Shown piece after piece: positions 1-6,964 of a stretch of 64,000 bases of DNA. Both the position numbers and the translations under genes were made by a program. How positions within the stretch are numbered: the stretch's first letter is position 1; each line of letters begins with the position of its first letter. This stretch comes from DATEPR01 sp036279295. GTDB lineage: Bacteria > Actinomycetota > Actinomycetes > Mycobacteriales > Pseudonocardiaceae. Below the pieces are notes generated by a model that was given only the letters and a program-made list of their open reading frames with translations, had not been told where the DNA came from and ran no database searches. The DNA is taken from contig DASUJK010000025.1 in NCBI GenBank assembly GCA_036279295.1, positions 1-64,000 of the forward strand. The letters run 5' to 3'.

Positions 1-311
1 CTGTCCAGGCGTATTTGAGCCTGCACGGTCTCGGGCCATACGTCGCCCAGGTTGCAGCGCGCGAAGCGCCCGACCCGACTTTGCTCAAGCCAAGTCCTCA
101 CCTATTAGAGGAGGCGCTGAGGCAGTTGGGTAGGCCGCCTGGTGCGGCGGCCTTCGTTGGAGATTCCTCAAGTGATATCGAATCTGCAATTGCAGCAGGC
201 GTGAGATCTATTGGATATGCCAACAAACCTGGCAAGGCTAAAGTTTTAGCGTCGGCAAATGTAGTTGTTAAAACAATGGATCAGCTTGTCAGATCAATTC
301 AAGTCTCGTGA
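1..311 (+). CDS. HAD-family hydrolase, C-terminal part (runs off left edge)
   Basis: The reading frame is open to the first base of the window, so this is the 3' end of a longer gene; the TTG at 15 is not needed as a start. The visible 100 or so residues carry the last HAD motifs: a lysine in LLKPSPHLL (motif III region) and the acidic motif GDSSSDIESAIAAG (motif IV), followed by the usual I-G-Y-A-N end. HAD enzymes are mostly phosphatases; the substrate cannot be read from this part. The gene is visibly less GC-rich than most of the window and lies in the presumed integrated element that ends near 2608. Confidence 0.75.
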   Translation, partial: VQAYLSLHGLGPYVAQVAAREAPDPTLLKPSPHLLEEALRQLGRPPGAAAFVGDSSSDIESAIAAGVRSIGYANKPGKAKVLASANVVVKTMDQLVRSIQVS

Positions 312-365
312 TCAGACATGCGCCTTAAGAACTGGCTATAACGTGAGAAGGCGCCGTAGTCTTAC

Positions 366-788
366 TTACTGGCCAAGCACTTCAAAGTTGCCGCTAACTT
401 GACTCTCGGCCACATGTAGTCGCCACTCGTATCTACCAGGGTCCAACGGCAATGGCGGAATAGTTAGGGACATCGAGGCTGTAAGCGGGCTGCCATGAGT
501 CGCCCCCGGGGGGCGTCCAACTTCGATATCCCCTTGGTTTCCAAGCTCCTGTGTGCCGCCGGGTATTGGTACTTGGACTGGATGTCCATCTGCGTCAAGT
601 AGCTTCAATGAGAATGGGATCTTCTGATTTGCTCTGTCCCAAGGAATCCTGAACAGAATTGCAACTGCGTGGGGGGGCATAGGTGTTGCAACTGCCGACC
701 AACCAGCACCGAGCATGTGAAGCTTGCCCGACTGATCGCTAACGGCAGCATCACACAGGATCAACTGAGCTTCGACAGGCGAGGCCAT
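366..788 (-). CDS. DUF6941-like protein
   Basis: A 140-aa soluble protein starting M-A-S-P-V-E-A-Q-L-I-L-C-D-A-A, the opening I associate with the DUF6941 family (E-A-Q-L-x-L-C-D-A-A, then G-K-L-x-x-L-G-x-G-W). The rest reads as a beta-rich domain ending in a strand that recurs as Y-E-W-R-L-H-V. No enzymatic motif is visible and the function is unknown. Its ATG overlaps the stop of the upstream small gene by one base (TGATG), so the two are probably translationally coupled. It is the last gene of a leftward three-gene set (1326 to 366) of moderate GC content. Confidence 0.7.
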   Translation of the reverse strand: MASPVEAQLILCDAAVSDQSGKLHMLGAGWSAVATPMPPHAVAILFRIPWDRANQKIPFSLKLLDADGHPVQVPIPGGTQELGNQGDIEVGRPPGATHGSPLTASMSLTIPPLPLDPGRYEWRLHVAESQVSGNFEVLGQ

Positions 789-1009
789 CAGTGTGCGTGA
801 CTCAGCCGTACGCTAGCACCGCGTGTTGATGGCTTGGACGGCTCCTCGGAGGTGCTCAGCTTCGTCGACGATGCCCATAGCGAAGGAAGCCGCAGGTAGT
901 CGGTCCAACCCGTGAGCCTACCTGTGAAGCTCTTGGGTCCGGCCTCGAAGGCAGCAACGACCTCACCGACCGGCTCGTCATCCTCGTAGAAGTCACCGAT
1001 ATCTGCCAT
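788..1009 (-). CDS. small acidic protein, antitoxin-like partner
   Basis: A 73-aa protein beginning M-A-D-I-G-D-F-Y-E-D-D-E-P-V-G-E-V. The acidic Y-E-D-D-E-P motif followed by a short helix is common in small actinobacterial orphans that sit after BrnT-like genes. It lies 38 bases downstream of such a gene (1048-1326) on the same strand and overlaps the DUF6941 start by one base. An antitoxin role is inferred only from this gene order, small size and charge. No DNA-binding motif is obvious. Confidence 0.6.
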   Translation of the reverse strand: MADIGDFYEDDEPVGEVVAAFEAGPKSFTGRLTGWTDYLRLPSLWASSTKLSTSEEPSKPSTRGASVRLSHAH

Positions 1010-1047
1010 AAGCCCATCATGCCTTTCGCTGTGCCTAGTTGCTAGAG

Positions 1048-1326
1048 CTACAAGGGGTATGCACTACCCAGATTCCAGGCGTCACCGAGGGGATCTTCGG
1101 CAGGATACAGGACTACGAGTACTCTCTGTGACCTAATTGTGACTTCGATCAGTGCTCGACCGCCACGTTCAGGGTGCTCGTGCCAGGTGTACGGCAGGCC
1201 GGATACGCAGAGGACAGCATCCTCGATGTCCTCGACCACGAGTTGATGCTTCTCGACCAGCTTCTGCCGGGTTGTCGGGCTGGCATACAGCCTGGCAACC
1301 CACAAGTTTCCTGTACTCCGAGCCAT
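1048..1326 (-). CDS. BrnT-like small protein, possible toxin
   Basis: About 92 aa if translation starts at the ATG at 1326 (M-A-R-S-T-G-N-L-W-V); an in-frame GTG at 1344 is the alternative, and neither has a good ribosome site. The order of elements, K-H-x-L-x-V-E-D-I-E-D-A-V, then E-R-G-G-R-A, then R-V-L-V-V-L-Y-P-A, resembles BrnT-type RNase toxins (KHGV...E-A...R..G....VLVVVY). This is a weak, fold-level similarity recognised by eye. It is the first gene of the leftward three-gene set, with a small acidic gene directly after it, which is the order expected of a toxin-antitoxin pair. Confidence 0.55.
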   Translation of the reverse strand: MARSTGNLWVARLYASPTTRQKLVEKHQLVVEDIEDAVLCVSGLPYTWHEHPERGGRALIEVTIRSQRVLVVLYPAEDPLGDAWNLGSAYPL

Positions 1327-1344
1327 TGTCCAGCCATCGTCCAC

Positions 1345-1926
1345 GCGTCACAGGACCACTACAAGGCGCAACTGTCCTTGGCCACCCGAACGGACGGCTT
1401 TTCAGCCTGTCGTGTACTCATTGTGACACCTTGGCGCAGGCTGGAGCCTAAACGTCTGACTACCTAGCGCATCTTGGCGCTCGCCGACAGTGAGACCTCT
1501 TCCTTGGCCTGCTGCGCAGCCTAGGCGCGAGGGTCAGTGGCCGCTCAAGTTCCCGCCGCTGGCTGTTCAGACCTGCCCTCCGTCGTCGTGCGCTGTCGTC
1601 GTGCGCGTGTTGCCGAATTTGGCTCTATGAGATCAAGGCACGCCGCCGTCGGCGGCGCGCGGTCTGGTCGCGTGGGCAGCCGTTTCCGACCGGCCCGGCA
1701 CACCGGCCTGCCGCTCCGCTCTCGGCCGGGCGCCGGGCGGCGCTGCGCGCCCCGGTCGAGACGCCGCCAACGACAACGCGGAACACCACAGAGCCCAGCT
1801 CGGCGATGAGCACCAGGCCGTGACGATCGCCGACGCGGTCGACCTGCTCAAGCCGGGCACGGCGATCGACGCCCGTCGACGCTCCGCGCCAACGGCCACC
1901 GAATCAATGCCCGCTACGGTCAGCCA
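1345..1926. other. gene-poor stretch, possible coding relic
   Basis: I see no convincing gene here. Open frames on both strands are GC-shadow type with poor codon structure. Around 1770-1880 one plus-strand frame reads as plausible protein (D-E-H-Q-A-V-T-I-A-D-A-V-D-L-L) but has no clear start or full length, so it may be a decayed gene. Confidence 0.4.
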
Positions 1927-2277
1927 GTGCGACAGGACTGGTACTGCGATGGGGTCATCCCTGGCAACGTGCAGGTGGACGTCGTGCTCGACACCGAGAC
2001 TGTGCTCGCGTTCCGACCACCCCGACCCGGCTTCGGTACCGAACAAGTCATCGTGGTGCCCAAGCCACACGTGCCGTCGCTGCTGGAGTTGGGACCGGAT
2101 CTCGCCATCGACCTGCTCGCCGCACTACGGCAGGTCAGCGCCCTGACGGTCGAACGATATGGCGGGTGCCAGGTGCTCACGACTCTCGGCAGCGAGCAGC
2201 GCAACCACCACCTGCACTGGCATGTGGCCGTAGGCGACGGTGTGGCCCGCTTCGTCGGCGGTGAGACGGCGAGGTAG
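1927..2277 (+). CDS. HIT (histidine triad) family protein
   Basis: A 116-aa protein with the C-terminal histidine triad in the form H-L-H-W-H-V-A (residues about 96-102), preceded by the conserved F-x-x-x-R-P...V-I-V-V-P-K-x-H region. HIT proteins hydrolyse or transfer nucleotide monophosphates, the second-to-last triad histidine being the nucleophile. The GTG at 1927 (M-R-Q-D-W-Y-C-D) gives the usual length for this short actinobacterial type. It is the last gene before the tRNA-Gly fragment at 2567, so it is probably inside the integrated element, although its codon use is more host-like than that of the genes at 1-1.3 kb. Confidence 0.85.
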   Translation: MRQDWYCDGVIPGNVQVDVVLDTETVLAFRPPRPGFGTEQVIVVPKPHVPSLLELGPDLAIDLLAALRQVSALTVERYGGCQVLTTLGSEQRNHHLHWHVAVGDGVARFVGGETAR

Positions 2278-2566
2278 CCGCCATCGGATGTGGCGACCGA
2301 CGGCAGGGTGCATACCCCGACTCGCCCAGCATGACGACGGCCGGCAGCGCCGCGTCAAGGCGGGACAGCGTGCCTTGACCCGACGCCGCCGGCCGTGTTG
2401 GAGGCTTCGTGTCGGGGCGATGGGAGGGGAGTGGGTACGCGCAGGTCAGCGAGCTGGTTCGCAACAACATGCCAGCAACATGCGTCGGTCAACAGGGGTC
2501 AATGATGGGTACTCACGATCATGCTCCGCCGCAGGGCAGGGGCAAGACGGCGGCCGATCCAACTGG

Positions 2567-2608
2567 TTCCCAAGCTGAATACGCGGGTTCGATTCCCGTC
2601 ATCCGCTC
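2567..2608 (+). mobile_element. putative attR: 3' half of tRNA-Gly(CCC)
   Basis: Forty-two bases match the 3' half of an actinobacterial tRNA-Gly(CCC), from the anticodon loop (TTCCCAA) through the T arm (GCGGG TTCGATT CCCGT) to the acceptor strand CATCCGC and discriminator T. The 5' half (GCGGATG and D arm) is absent upstream, so this is not a working tRNA. A copy that starts exactly at the anticodon loop is the usual product of tyrosine-recombinase integration into a tRNA gene. Its orientation predicts the intact tRNA and the integrase to the left of the window. Confidence 0.75.
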
Positions 2609-2630
2609 AGAGACCTGTTCGTGCAGCTCA

Positions 2631-2666
2631 GTGGGGCTGTCTCCCGATCTTGGGAGGCAGCCCCAC
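2631..2666 (+). terminator. strong hairpin after the tRNA-Gly fragment
   Basis: A 15-bp stem, GTGGGGCTGTCTCCC paired with GGGAGGCAGCCCCAC (one G-U pair), with a 6-base loop, 22 bases after the tRNA 3' end. It is most simply the original terminator of the host tRNA-Gly gene, stranded here when the element inserted. There is no T tract, which is common in high-GC actinobacteria. Confidence 0.7.
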
Positions 2667-2692
2667 AGACGTCTGCGGCACTTGGCCGGCGT

Positions 2693-2890
2693 TCAGGTGA
2701 GTTCACGTGGACCGCCGCACGTGGGACAGAACGCCCGCTTGGCAGTCGAGGTGATCTCGATGCCGCATTCCTCGCAGAAACCGTTCTCGAACAAGTCCGG
2801 TTCGGGGCCGAAGCCGCCGTCGTAATAGTCCCGGTCCGGCCAAGCGACGCCTCGCAGCATCACCGCTCGTTCGTGAGCCTCGTGAGGCAC
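2693..2890 (-). CDS. small zinc-ribbon protein
   Basis: A 65-aa protein starting at GTG (2890). Two Cys pairs, C-E-E-C (about residue 39) and C-P-T-C (about residue 54), form a zinc-ribbon knuckle. The frame is open further upstream (toward about 2935) and reads well there (D-E-D-A-R-T-A-E-A-I-R-F-D-E-S-V), beyond the GTG. This suggests it was once the C-terminal part of a single protein together with the gene at 2860-3060, the two frames being offset by one frameshift. Function unknown. Confidence 0.55.
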   Translation of the reverse strand: MPHEAHERAVMLRGVAWPDRDYYDGGFGPEPDLFENGFCEECGIEITSTAKRAFCPTCGGPRELT

Positions 2891-3060
2891 GCTTTCGTCG
2901 AACCTGATCGCCTCGGCCGTACGAGCGTCCTCGTCATCCCGTTCCGCCCGTCCTGGTCAGAGTGTGCGGGCAGCACGCGTGACAGAAGATCAACCAGTTC
3001 TGGCAGGCTGAGCGGCCGCAACCGTTGGGCGAGTTCCTCTCGCACCTCGTCGCTACTCAT
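2860..3060 (-). CDS. small hypothetical protein, possibly frameshifted
   Basis: Starts M-S-S-D-E-V-R-E-E-L-A-Q-R-L and reads as a convincing helical domain for about 35 residues (L-P-E-L-V-D-L-L-S-R-V-L-P). After that the product becomes arginine/threonine-rich and unlike real protein, while the neighbouring frame (zinc-ribbon gene, 2693-2890) becomes good. I read this as one ancestral gene of about 120 codons broken near 2935; two overlapping genes is the alternative. It faces a NUDIX remnant on the other strand. Confidence 0.45.
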   Translation of the reverse strand: MSSDEVREELAQRLRPLSLPELVDLLSRVLPAHSDQDGRNGMTRTLVRPRRSGSTKACLTRLTNER

Positions 3061-3133
3061 CTGCCACATTGTGGCTGTTCCGACCAGACATGTCGTGCGG
3101 CTACCCGCTCCGTTGGTAGGAGGACTGCGCAGC

Positions 3134-3340
3134 ATGACCGAGAATCGACCCCATTCGGTCAGCGTCGTCGGCATCGTCGTCAACGATGAGGGCCACGTCC
3201 TCGTCATCCGCCGTCGCGACAACGTCCGCCGTGAAGCCCCACGAGAGGACCGGTGTCTGGGTCACGGTCGAACGCTTGACCGGCGGCAATGCCTGGACCC
3301 GTGCACACGACGGAGTACAGCTCGTCGTCTCGGTCGCAGG
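3134..3340 (+). pseudogene. NUDIX hydrolase remnant
   Basis: The frame starting at 3134 (M-T-E-N-R-P-H-S) gives the start of a NUDIX domain: V-S-V-V-G-I-V-V-N-D-E-G-H-V-L-V-I-R-R-R-D-N. In NUDIX proteins this should lead into the G-x5-E-x7-REUxEExGU box. Here it runs straight into V-R-R-E-A-P-R-E-D, a damaged end of that box, and a second frame then continues with T-G-V-W-V-T-V-E-R-L-T-G, the strand that normally follows. The glycine-rich part of the box is deleted and there is at least one frameshift, so hydrolase activity is lost. The right boundary is approximate. Confidence 0.7.
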
Positions 3341-3493
3341 TCAGTTGCTTACCGTTGCCGGCTGTTCCGGGCAGCCACACGGATTGGCTTCGCAGGCGCG
3401 GATGCCTACGCCCAGCAGGACGAAGAACATGGGGAGGGCGAGTACGAGCGCCACTGTTCTTGTCCACTCGCGTCGACTTGTCCGCCTGTCCAC
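3341..3493 (-). CDS. 50-aa single-pass membrane protein, Cys-rich tail
   Basis: A short gene with a GTG start at 3493 and a good ribosome site (GGGAGG, about 5 bases upstream). The product has a basic N-terminus (D-R-R-T-S-R-R-E-W-T-R), one hydrophobic helix (V-A-L-V-L-A-L-P-M-F-F-V-L-L-G-V) and a short tail with three cysteines (C-E-A-N-P-C-G-C). The basic-then-hydrophobic order suggests an N-in, C-out orientation with the cysteines outside. It ends on the edge of the NUDIX remnant on the opposite strand. I do not recognise a family. Confidence 0.55.
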   Translation of the reverse strand: MDRRTSRREWTRTVALVLALPMFFVLLGVGIRACEANPCGCPEQPATVSN

Positions 3494-3699
3494 CGTGACC
3501 TCCCACTCACCAGAGTGCCGGAGACCCGCTCCGGAATGACGCGGTATGACCGCTTTGTCACCGTTTGACTACTGTGACAACACTGGGTTAGGCCGATCGG
3601 GTGACGTCTTGCGCGAATTACGATTTTCGCTGATTCGTTCCGTCACGCTCGGCCGCTCGGCTCGTCACCTAAACATCGGGCGACAGAAACGGAGCGGCC

Positions 3700-4584
3700 A
3701 TGTCCACCAGCGGCGAGCCCCAGCCGAGCAAACTGCCTAGCGGTGCCTGGTCGGCCCGCAGGCCCACCGGCGTGCTTGTGATCGATCCCGTCCCGCTGTT
3801 CCGCGAAGGCCTGGCCGCGCTGGCCGCCCGCACACCGAGCGTGCAGCTGGCCGGTGTCACGGCGAACATGCACAGCGCCGTGTCCCTGTGTGAGCGGTTG
3901 CGGCCGGATGTCGTCATGGTGGATGCCGTGCTCGACCCTCGGTGTCACCTGGCTCAGCTGCTGACCAGCTCGGACGACTCGTGCACCGTGCTTGCTGTGG
4001 TCCGGGAACCCTTGCGCAGCCAGCGTTACGTGGCCACGGCGCTCGCGGCCGGGGTGCACGGGCTGGTGCTGCGTTCCGCCGAGCCCACGCAGCTGCTTGA
4101 TGCGATCCGCCGGACCCACCTGGAGCGTCGCTACCTCGACCCGGAACTGGCGGCGCTGGCCACCGGCCTCGGTGTCCGCCACACGGTCACCGCCCGCCAG
4201 CCGCTGTCCCGCCGCGAGTACCAGGTGCTCCAACTGATCTCCGACGGCCTGGAGAACCAGGCTATCGCCAAGACTCTGTTCGTCTCCGTGGAAACCATCC
4301 GCACCCACGTGAAGAGCATCCTGCGCAAGCTGCACGCCAGGGACCGGGCACACGCGGTCGCCGTGGCGTTCCGGCTCGGGGTGCTGGTGGCGCACCGGGA
4401 AACCCCGCCGAGTGAGGTACCGGTCGGCCGATCAGCGGCGGCGCATCGGCCGATCGGCACCACCTCTGTGACGCCGCCGCTGCCGCGTGGGCAGTACCCG
4501 CCCGCTCGGCCGCCGCTCGCATCGAGTGTGACAAGGCCGACGGTGAGCTCCGCTGCCGCGCTGACCAGGCGGACGCCGCACTGA
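3700..4584 (+). CDS. LuxR/NarL-type response regulator, atypical receiver
   Basis: A 294-aa regulator. Residues about 24-140 form a receiver-like domain with the phospho-acceptor position kept (D75 in V-V-M-V-D-A). The acidic pocket has only one Asp (V-I-D-P) and the conserved Lys near strand 5 is Arg (L-V-L-R-S-A-E-P), so normal phosphorylation is doubtful. Residues about 168-230 are a GerE/LuxR helix-turn-helix (L-S-R-R-E-Y-Q-V-L-Q-L-I-S-D-G, then V-S-V-E-T-I-R-T-H-V). A 60-residue Pro/Arg-rich tail follows. No histidine kinase is adjacent. It lies upstream of fadE5 on the same strand, separated by predicted TetR operators. Confidence 0.85.
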   Translation: MSTSGEPQPSKLPSGAWSARRPTGVLVIDPVPLFREGLAALAARTPSVQLAGVTANMHSAVSLCERLRPDVVMVDAVLDPRCHLAQLLTSSDDSCTVLAVVREPLRSQRYVATALAAGVHGLVLRSAEPTQLLDAIRRTHLERRYLDPELAALATGLGVRHTVTARQPLSRREYQVLQLISDGLENQAIAKTLFVSVETIRTHVKSILRKLHARDRAHAVAVAFRLGVLVAHRETPPSEVPVGRSAAAHRPIGTTSVTPPLPRGQYPPARPPLASSVTRPTVSSAAALTRRTPH

Positions 4585-4600
4585 GCGCACTTGCTCTGAG

Positions 4601-4638
4601 TTACCGCACGGTAATACACTCAGGTTACCGGCGAGTAG
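4601..4638 (+). promoter_or_regulatory. two 14-bp palindromes before fadE5 (TetR-type operators)
   Basis: TTACCGCACGGTAA (4601-4614) is a near-perfect palindrome and TTACCGGCGAGTAG (4625-4638) a related imperfect one. Both fit yTAC-N6-GTAr, the same pattern found as pairs at 12757, 15710 and near 39198. They lie 44-81 bases before the fadE5 ATG, where a repressor would block transcription. Confidence 0.65.
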
Positions 4639-4681
4639 CGGCACGGTCGACGACGGTGCCGAGTAACACAGGGGAGCACCG

Positions 4682-6517
4682 ATGGGCCACTACAAGAGCA
4701 ACGTGCGCGACCTGGAGTTCAACCTCTTCGAGGTCTTCGGCATCCAGGCCCGCCTCGGCAAGGGACCGTTCGAACAGGCCGACGAGGACACCGCCCGCGG
4801 CATCCTGGCCGAACTGCACAACCTGGCCACCGGCCCGCTCGGCGCCTCGTTCGCCGATGGCGACCGGATCGGCACCACGTTCGACCCGGCCACGCACTCC
4901 GTGACGTTGCCGGAGAGCTTCAAGAAGTCCTACCAGGCACTGTGGGACGGCGAGTGGTACCGGCTGGGCCTGCCCAACGAGCTGGGCGGCTTCGGCATCC
5001 CGCCGTCGGTGCAGTGGACGGCCGCCGAGATCATCCTGGGCGCCAACCCCGCCGTCTTCATGTACATGGCGGGCCCGAACTTCGCCACGGTCATCGACCA
5101 GAACGGCAACGACGAGCAGAAGCGCTGGGCGCGGCTGATGATCGACCGCGGCTGGGGCGCCACGATGGTGCTCACCGAGCCGGACGCCGGTTCCGACGTC
5201 GGCGCCGGGCGGACCAAGGCCGTTCTGCAGGACGACGGTTCGTGGCACCTGGACGGCGTCAAGCGCTTCATCACATCAGGTGACCAGGACATCACCGAGA
5301 ACATCATGCACCTGGTGCTGGCCCGGCCCGAGGGTCCCGGCATCGAGTCCCGGCCCGGCACGAAGGGTCTGAGCCTCTTCCTGGTGCCCAAGTTCCTGTT
5401 CGACACCGAGACCGGCGAGCCCGGTGAGCGCAACGGCGCCTTCGTCACCAACGTGGAACACAAGATGGGCCTGAACGCGTCAGCCACCTGCGAGGTCACG
5501 TTCGGCCAGCACGGCACGCCTGCCCGCGGCTGGCTGCTCGGTGACGTGCACAACGGCATCGCGCAGATGTTCCAGGTCATCGAGTACGCCCGGATGATGG
5601 TCGGCACCAAGGCCATCGGCACGCTGTCCACCGGTTACCTCAACGCGCTGGACTACGCCAAGGAGCGCGTGCAGGGCGCCGACCTGCCGAAGATGACCGA
5701 CAAGACCGCACCGAGGGTGACCATCACGCATCACCCGGACGTGCGACGCAGCCTGATGCTGCAGAAGGCCTACGCGGAGGGCCTGCGGGCCGTCTACGTC
5801 TACACCGCCACCTACCAGGACCAGATAGCGGCCGGCGACGGTGACGTCCAGCTGGCGGAGCGGGTGAACGACCTGTTGCTGCCGGTGGTGAAGGCGGTCG
5901 GCTCGGAGCGCGCCTACGAGCAGCTCGCCCAGTCGCTGCAAACGCTGGGCGGCTCCGGCTTCCTGCGGGATTACCCGATCGAGCAGTACATCCGGGACTC
6001 GAAGATCGACTCGCTGTACGAGGGCACCACGGCCATCCAGTCGCTGGACTTCTTCTTCCGCAAGATCATCCGGGACAAGGGGCAGGCGCTGGCGCACGTG
6101 GCAGGCGAGGTCACCGCGTTCCTGGAGTCCGAGGCCGGCAACGGTCGGTTGAAGGAGGAGCGCGCGCTGCTCAAGCAGGCCCTGGAGGACGTGCAGGGCA
6201 TGCTCGGCGCGATGGTCGGCTTCCTGACCACCTCGCAGGAGGACACCCGCAACATCTACAAGGTCGGTCTGAACACGGTCCGGCTGCTGATGAGCGTGGG
6301 CGACCTGCTGGTCGGCTGGCTGTTGCAGCGGCAGGCCGAGGTCGCGCTCAAGGCGTTGGACGGTCGCCCCTCGGCCAAGGACACCGCGTTCTACCAGGGC
6401 AAACTGGCTGTGGCGAGTTTCTTCGCACACACGGTGCTGCCGGAGCTGTCCGCCCGTCGCAAGGTCGTGGAGAGCACCGACAACTCGCTGATGGACCTGG
6501 ACGAAGCCGCGTTCTGA
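4682..6517 (+). CDS. fadE5: acyl-CoA dehydrogenase, FadE5 type
   Basis: A 611-aa flavoprotein that follows Mycobacterium tuberculosis FadE5 along its whole length, from M-G-H-Y-K-S-N-V-R-D to the end L-D-E-A-A-F, at the same length. It should catalyse the first step of beta-oxidation, making trans-2-enoyl-CoA with FAD. Visible signatures include T-E-P-D-A-G-S-D-V-G-A (about residue 162), the substrate loop F-I-T-S-G-D, and the catalytic base E447 in S-L-Y-E-G-T-T-A-I-Q. The family has an extra C-terminal helical region, present here after about residue 480. The ATG has GGGGAG upstream. Predicted to be controlled by the same TetR operators as fadA2/fabG4/htdX, its functional partners in mycobacteria. 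Confidence 0.95.
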   Translation: MGHYKSNVRDLEFNLFEVFGIQARLGKGPFEQADEDTARGILAELHNLATGPLGASFADGDRIGTTFDPATHSVTLPESFKKSYQALWDGEWYRLGLPNELGGFGIPPSVQWTAAEIILGANPAVFMYMAGPNFATVIDQNGNDEQKRWARLMIDRGWGATMVLTEPDAGSDVGAGRTKAVLQDDGSWHLDGVKRFITSGDQDITENIMHLVLARPEGPGIESRPGTKGLSLFLVPKFLFDTETGEPGERNGAFVTNVEHKMGLNASATCEVTFGQHGTPARGWLLGDVHNGIAQMFQVIEYARMMVGTKAIGTLSTGYLNALDYAKERVQGADLPKMTDKTAPRVTITHHPDVRRSLMLQKAYAEGLRAVYVYTATYQDQIAAGDGDVQLAERVNDLLLPVVKAVGSERAYEQLAQSLQTLGGSGFLRDYPIEQYIRDSKIDSLYEGTTAIQSLDFFFRKIIRDKGQALAHVAGEVTAFLESEAGNGRLKEERALLKQALEDVQGMLGAMVGFLTTSQEDTRNIYKVGLNTVRLLMSVGDLLVGWLLQRQAEVALKALDGRPSAKDTAFYQGKLAVASFFAHTVLPELSARRKVVESTDNSLMDLDEAAF

Positions 6518-6557
6518 CAAGAAGGACACCAAGAGACGTCCGCCTCGCCGGTGGACA

Positions 6558-6589
6558 ACGGCGGCCCCTTCGCGGTCGGGGGCCGCCGT
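6558..6589. terminator. bidirectional terminator between fadE5 and the GroES-like gene
   Basis: Inverted repeat ACGGCGGCCCC / GGGGCCGCCGT with a 10-base loop between two converging genes. Confidence 0.7.
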
Positions 6590-6606
6590 CCCTTGTCCGG
6601 AGCTGC

Positions 6607-6963
6607 CTACAGATACAGGCCGGTGCCGTGGTCGGTGCGCTCGGTGGCCAGCGCGTGGATGTCGCGCTCCCGCATCACCAGGTACTGGTCGCCCTGGATC
6701 TCCACTTCGAGCTGGTCGTCCGGGTTGAACAGCACCCGGTCGCCGACCTTCACCAGTCGCACGTTGTTGCCGATGCCGAGCACGTCACCCCAGGACAGCC
6801 GCTTGGCCACCTGCGCGGTGGCCGGGATGACGATCCCGCCGGTACTACGCCGTTCGCCGTCCTCGGGGGAGATCTTCACCAGGACACGATCGAGCAGGAG
6901 CTGGATTTCCAACGGGGGATGGTCGGCCACCGCGCGATCGTAGCTCCCCTGCGACACGGCCAA
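6607..6963 (-). CDS. GroES-like (Cpn10 family) protein
   Basis: A 118-aa protein with the GroES beta-barrel order: L-L-L-D-R-V-L-V-K near the start, T-G-G-I-V-I-P, G-D-V-L-G-I-G, V-K-V-G-D-R-V-L-F-N and a final Y-L-V-M-R-E-R-D-I-H. It lacks a recognisable mobile loop of standard GroES and is not next to groEL, so it may be a stand-alone barrel rather than the main co-chaperonin. The start at 6963 or an internal start near V-A-D-H-P-P-L-E are both possible. It ends one base before the region of the NHL-thioredoxin gene and may be co-transcribed with it. Confidence 0.75.
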   Translation of the reverse strand: MAVSQGSYDRAVADHPPLEIQLLLDRVLVKISPEDGERRSTGGIVIPATAQVAKRLSWGDVLGIGNNVRLVKVGDRVLFNPDDQLEVEIQGDQYLVMRERDIHALATERTDHGTGLYL

Positions 6964-6964
6964 G

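Noticed and set aside
2567..2608. A complete tRNA gene
   Set aside because: The acceptor 5' strand, D arm and 5' half of the anticodon arm are missing; only the 3' half matches tRNA-Gly(CCC).
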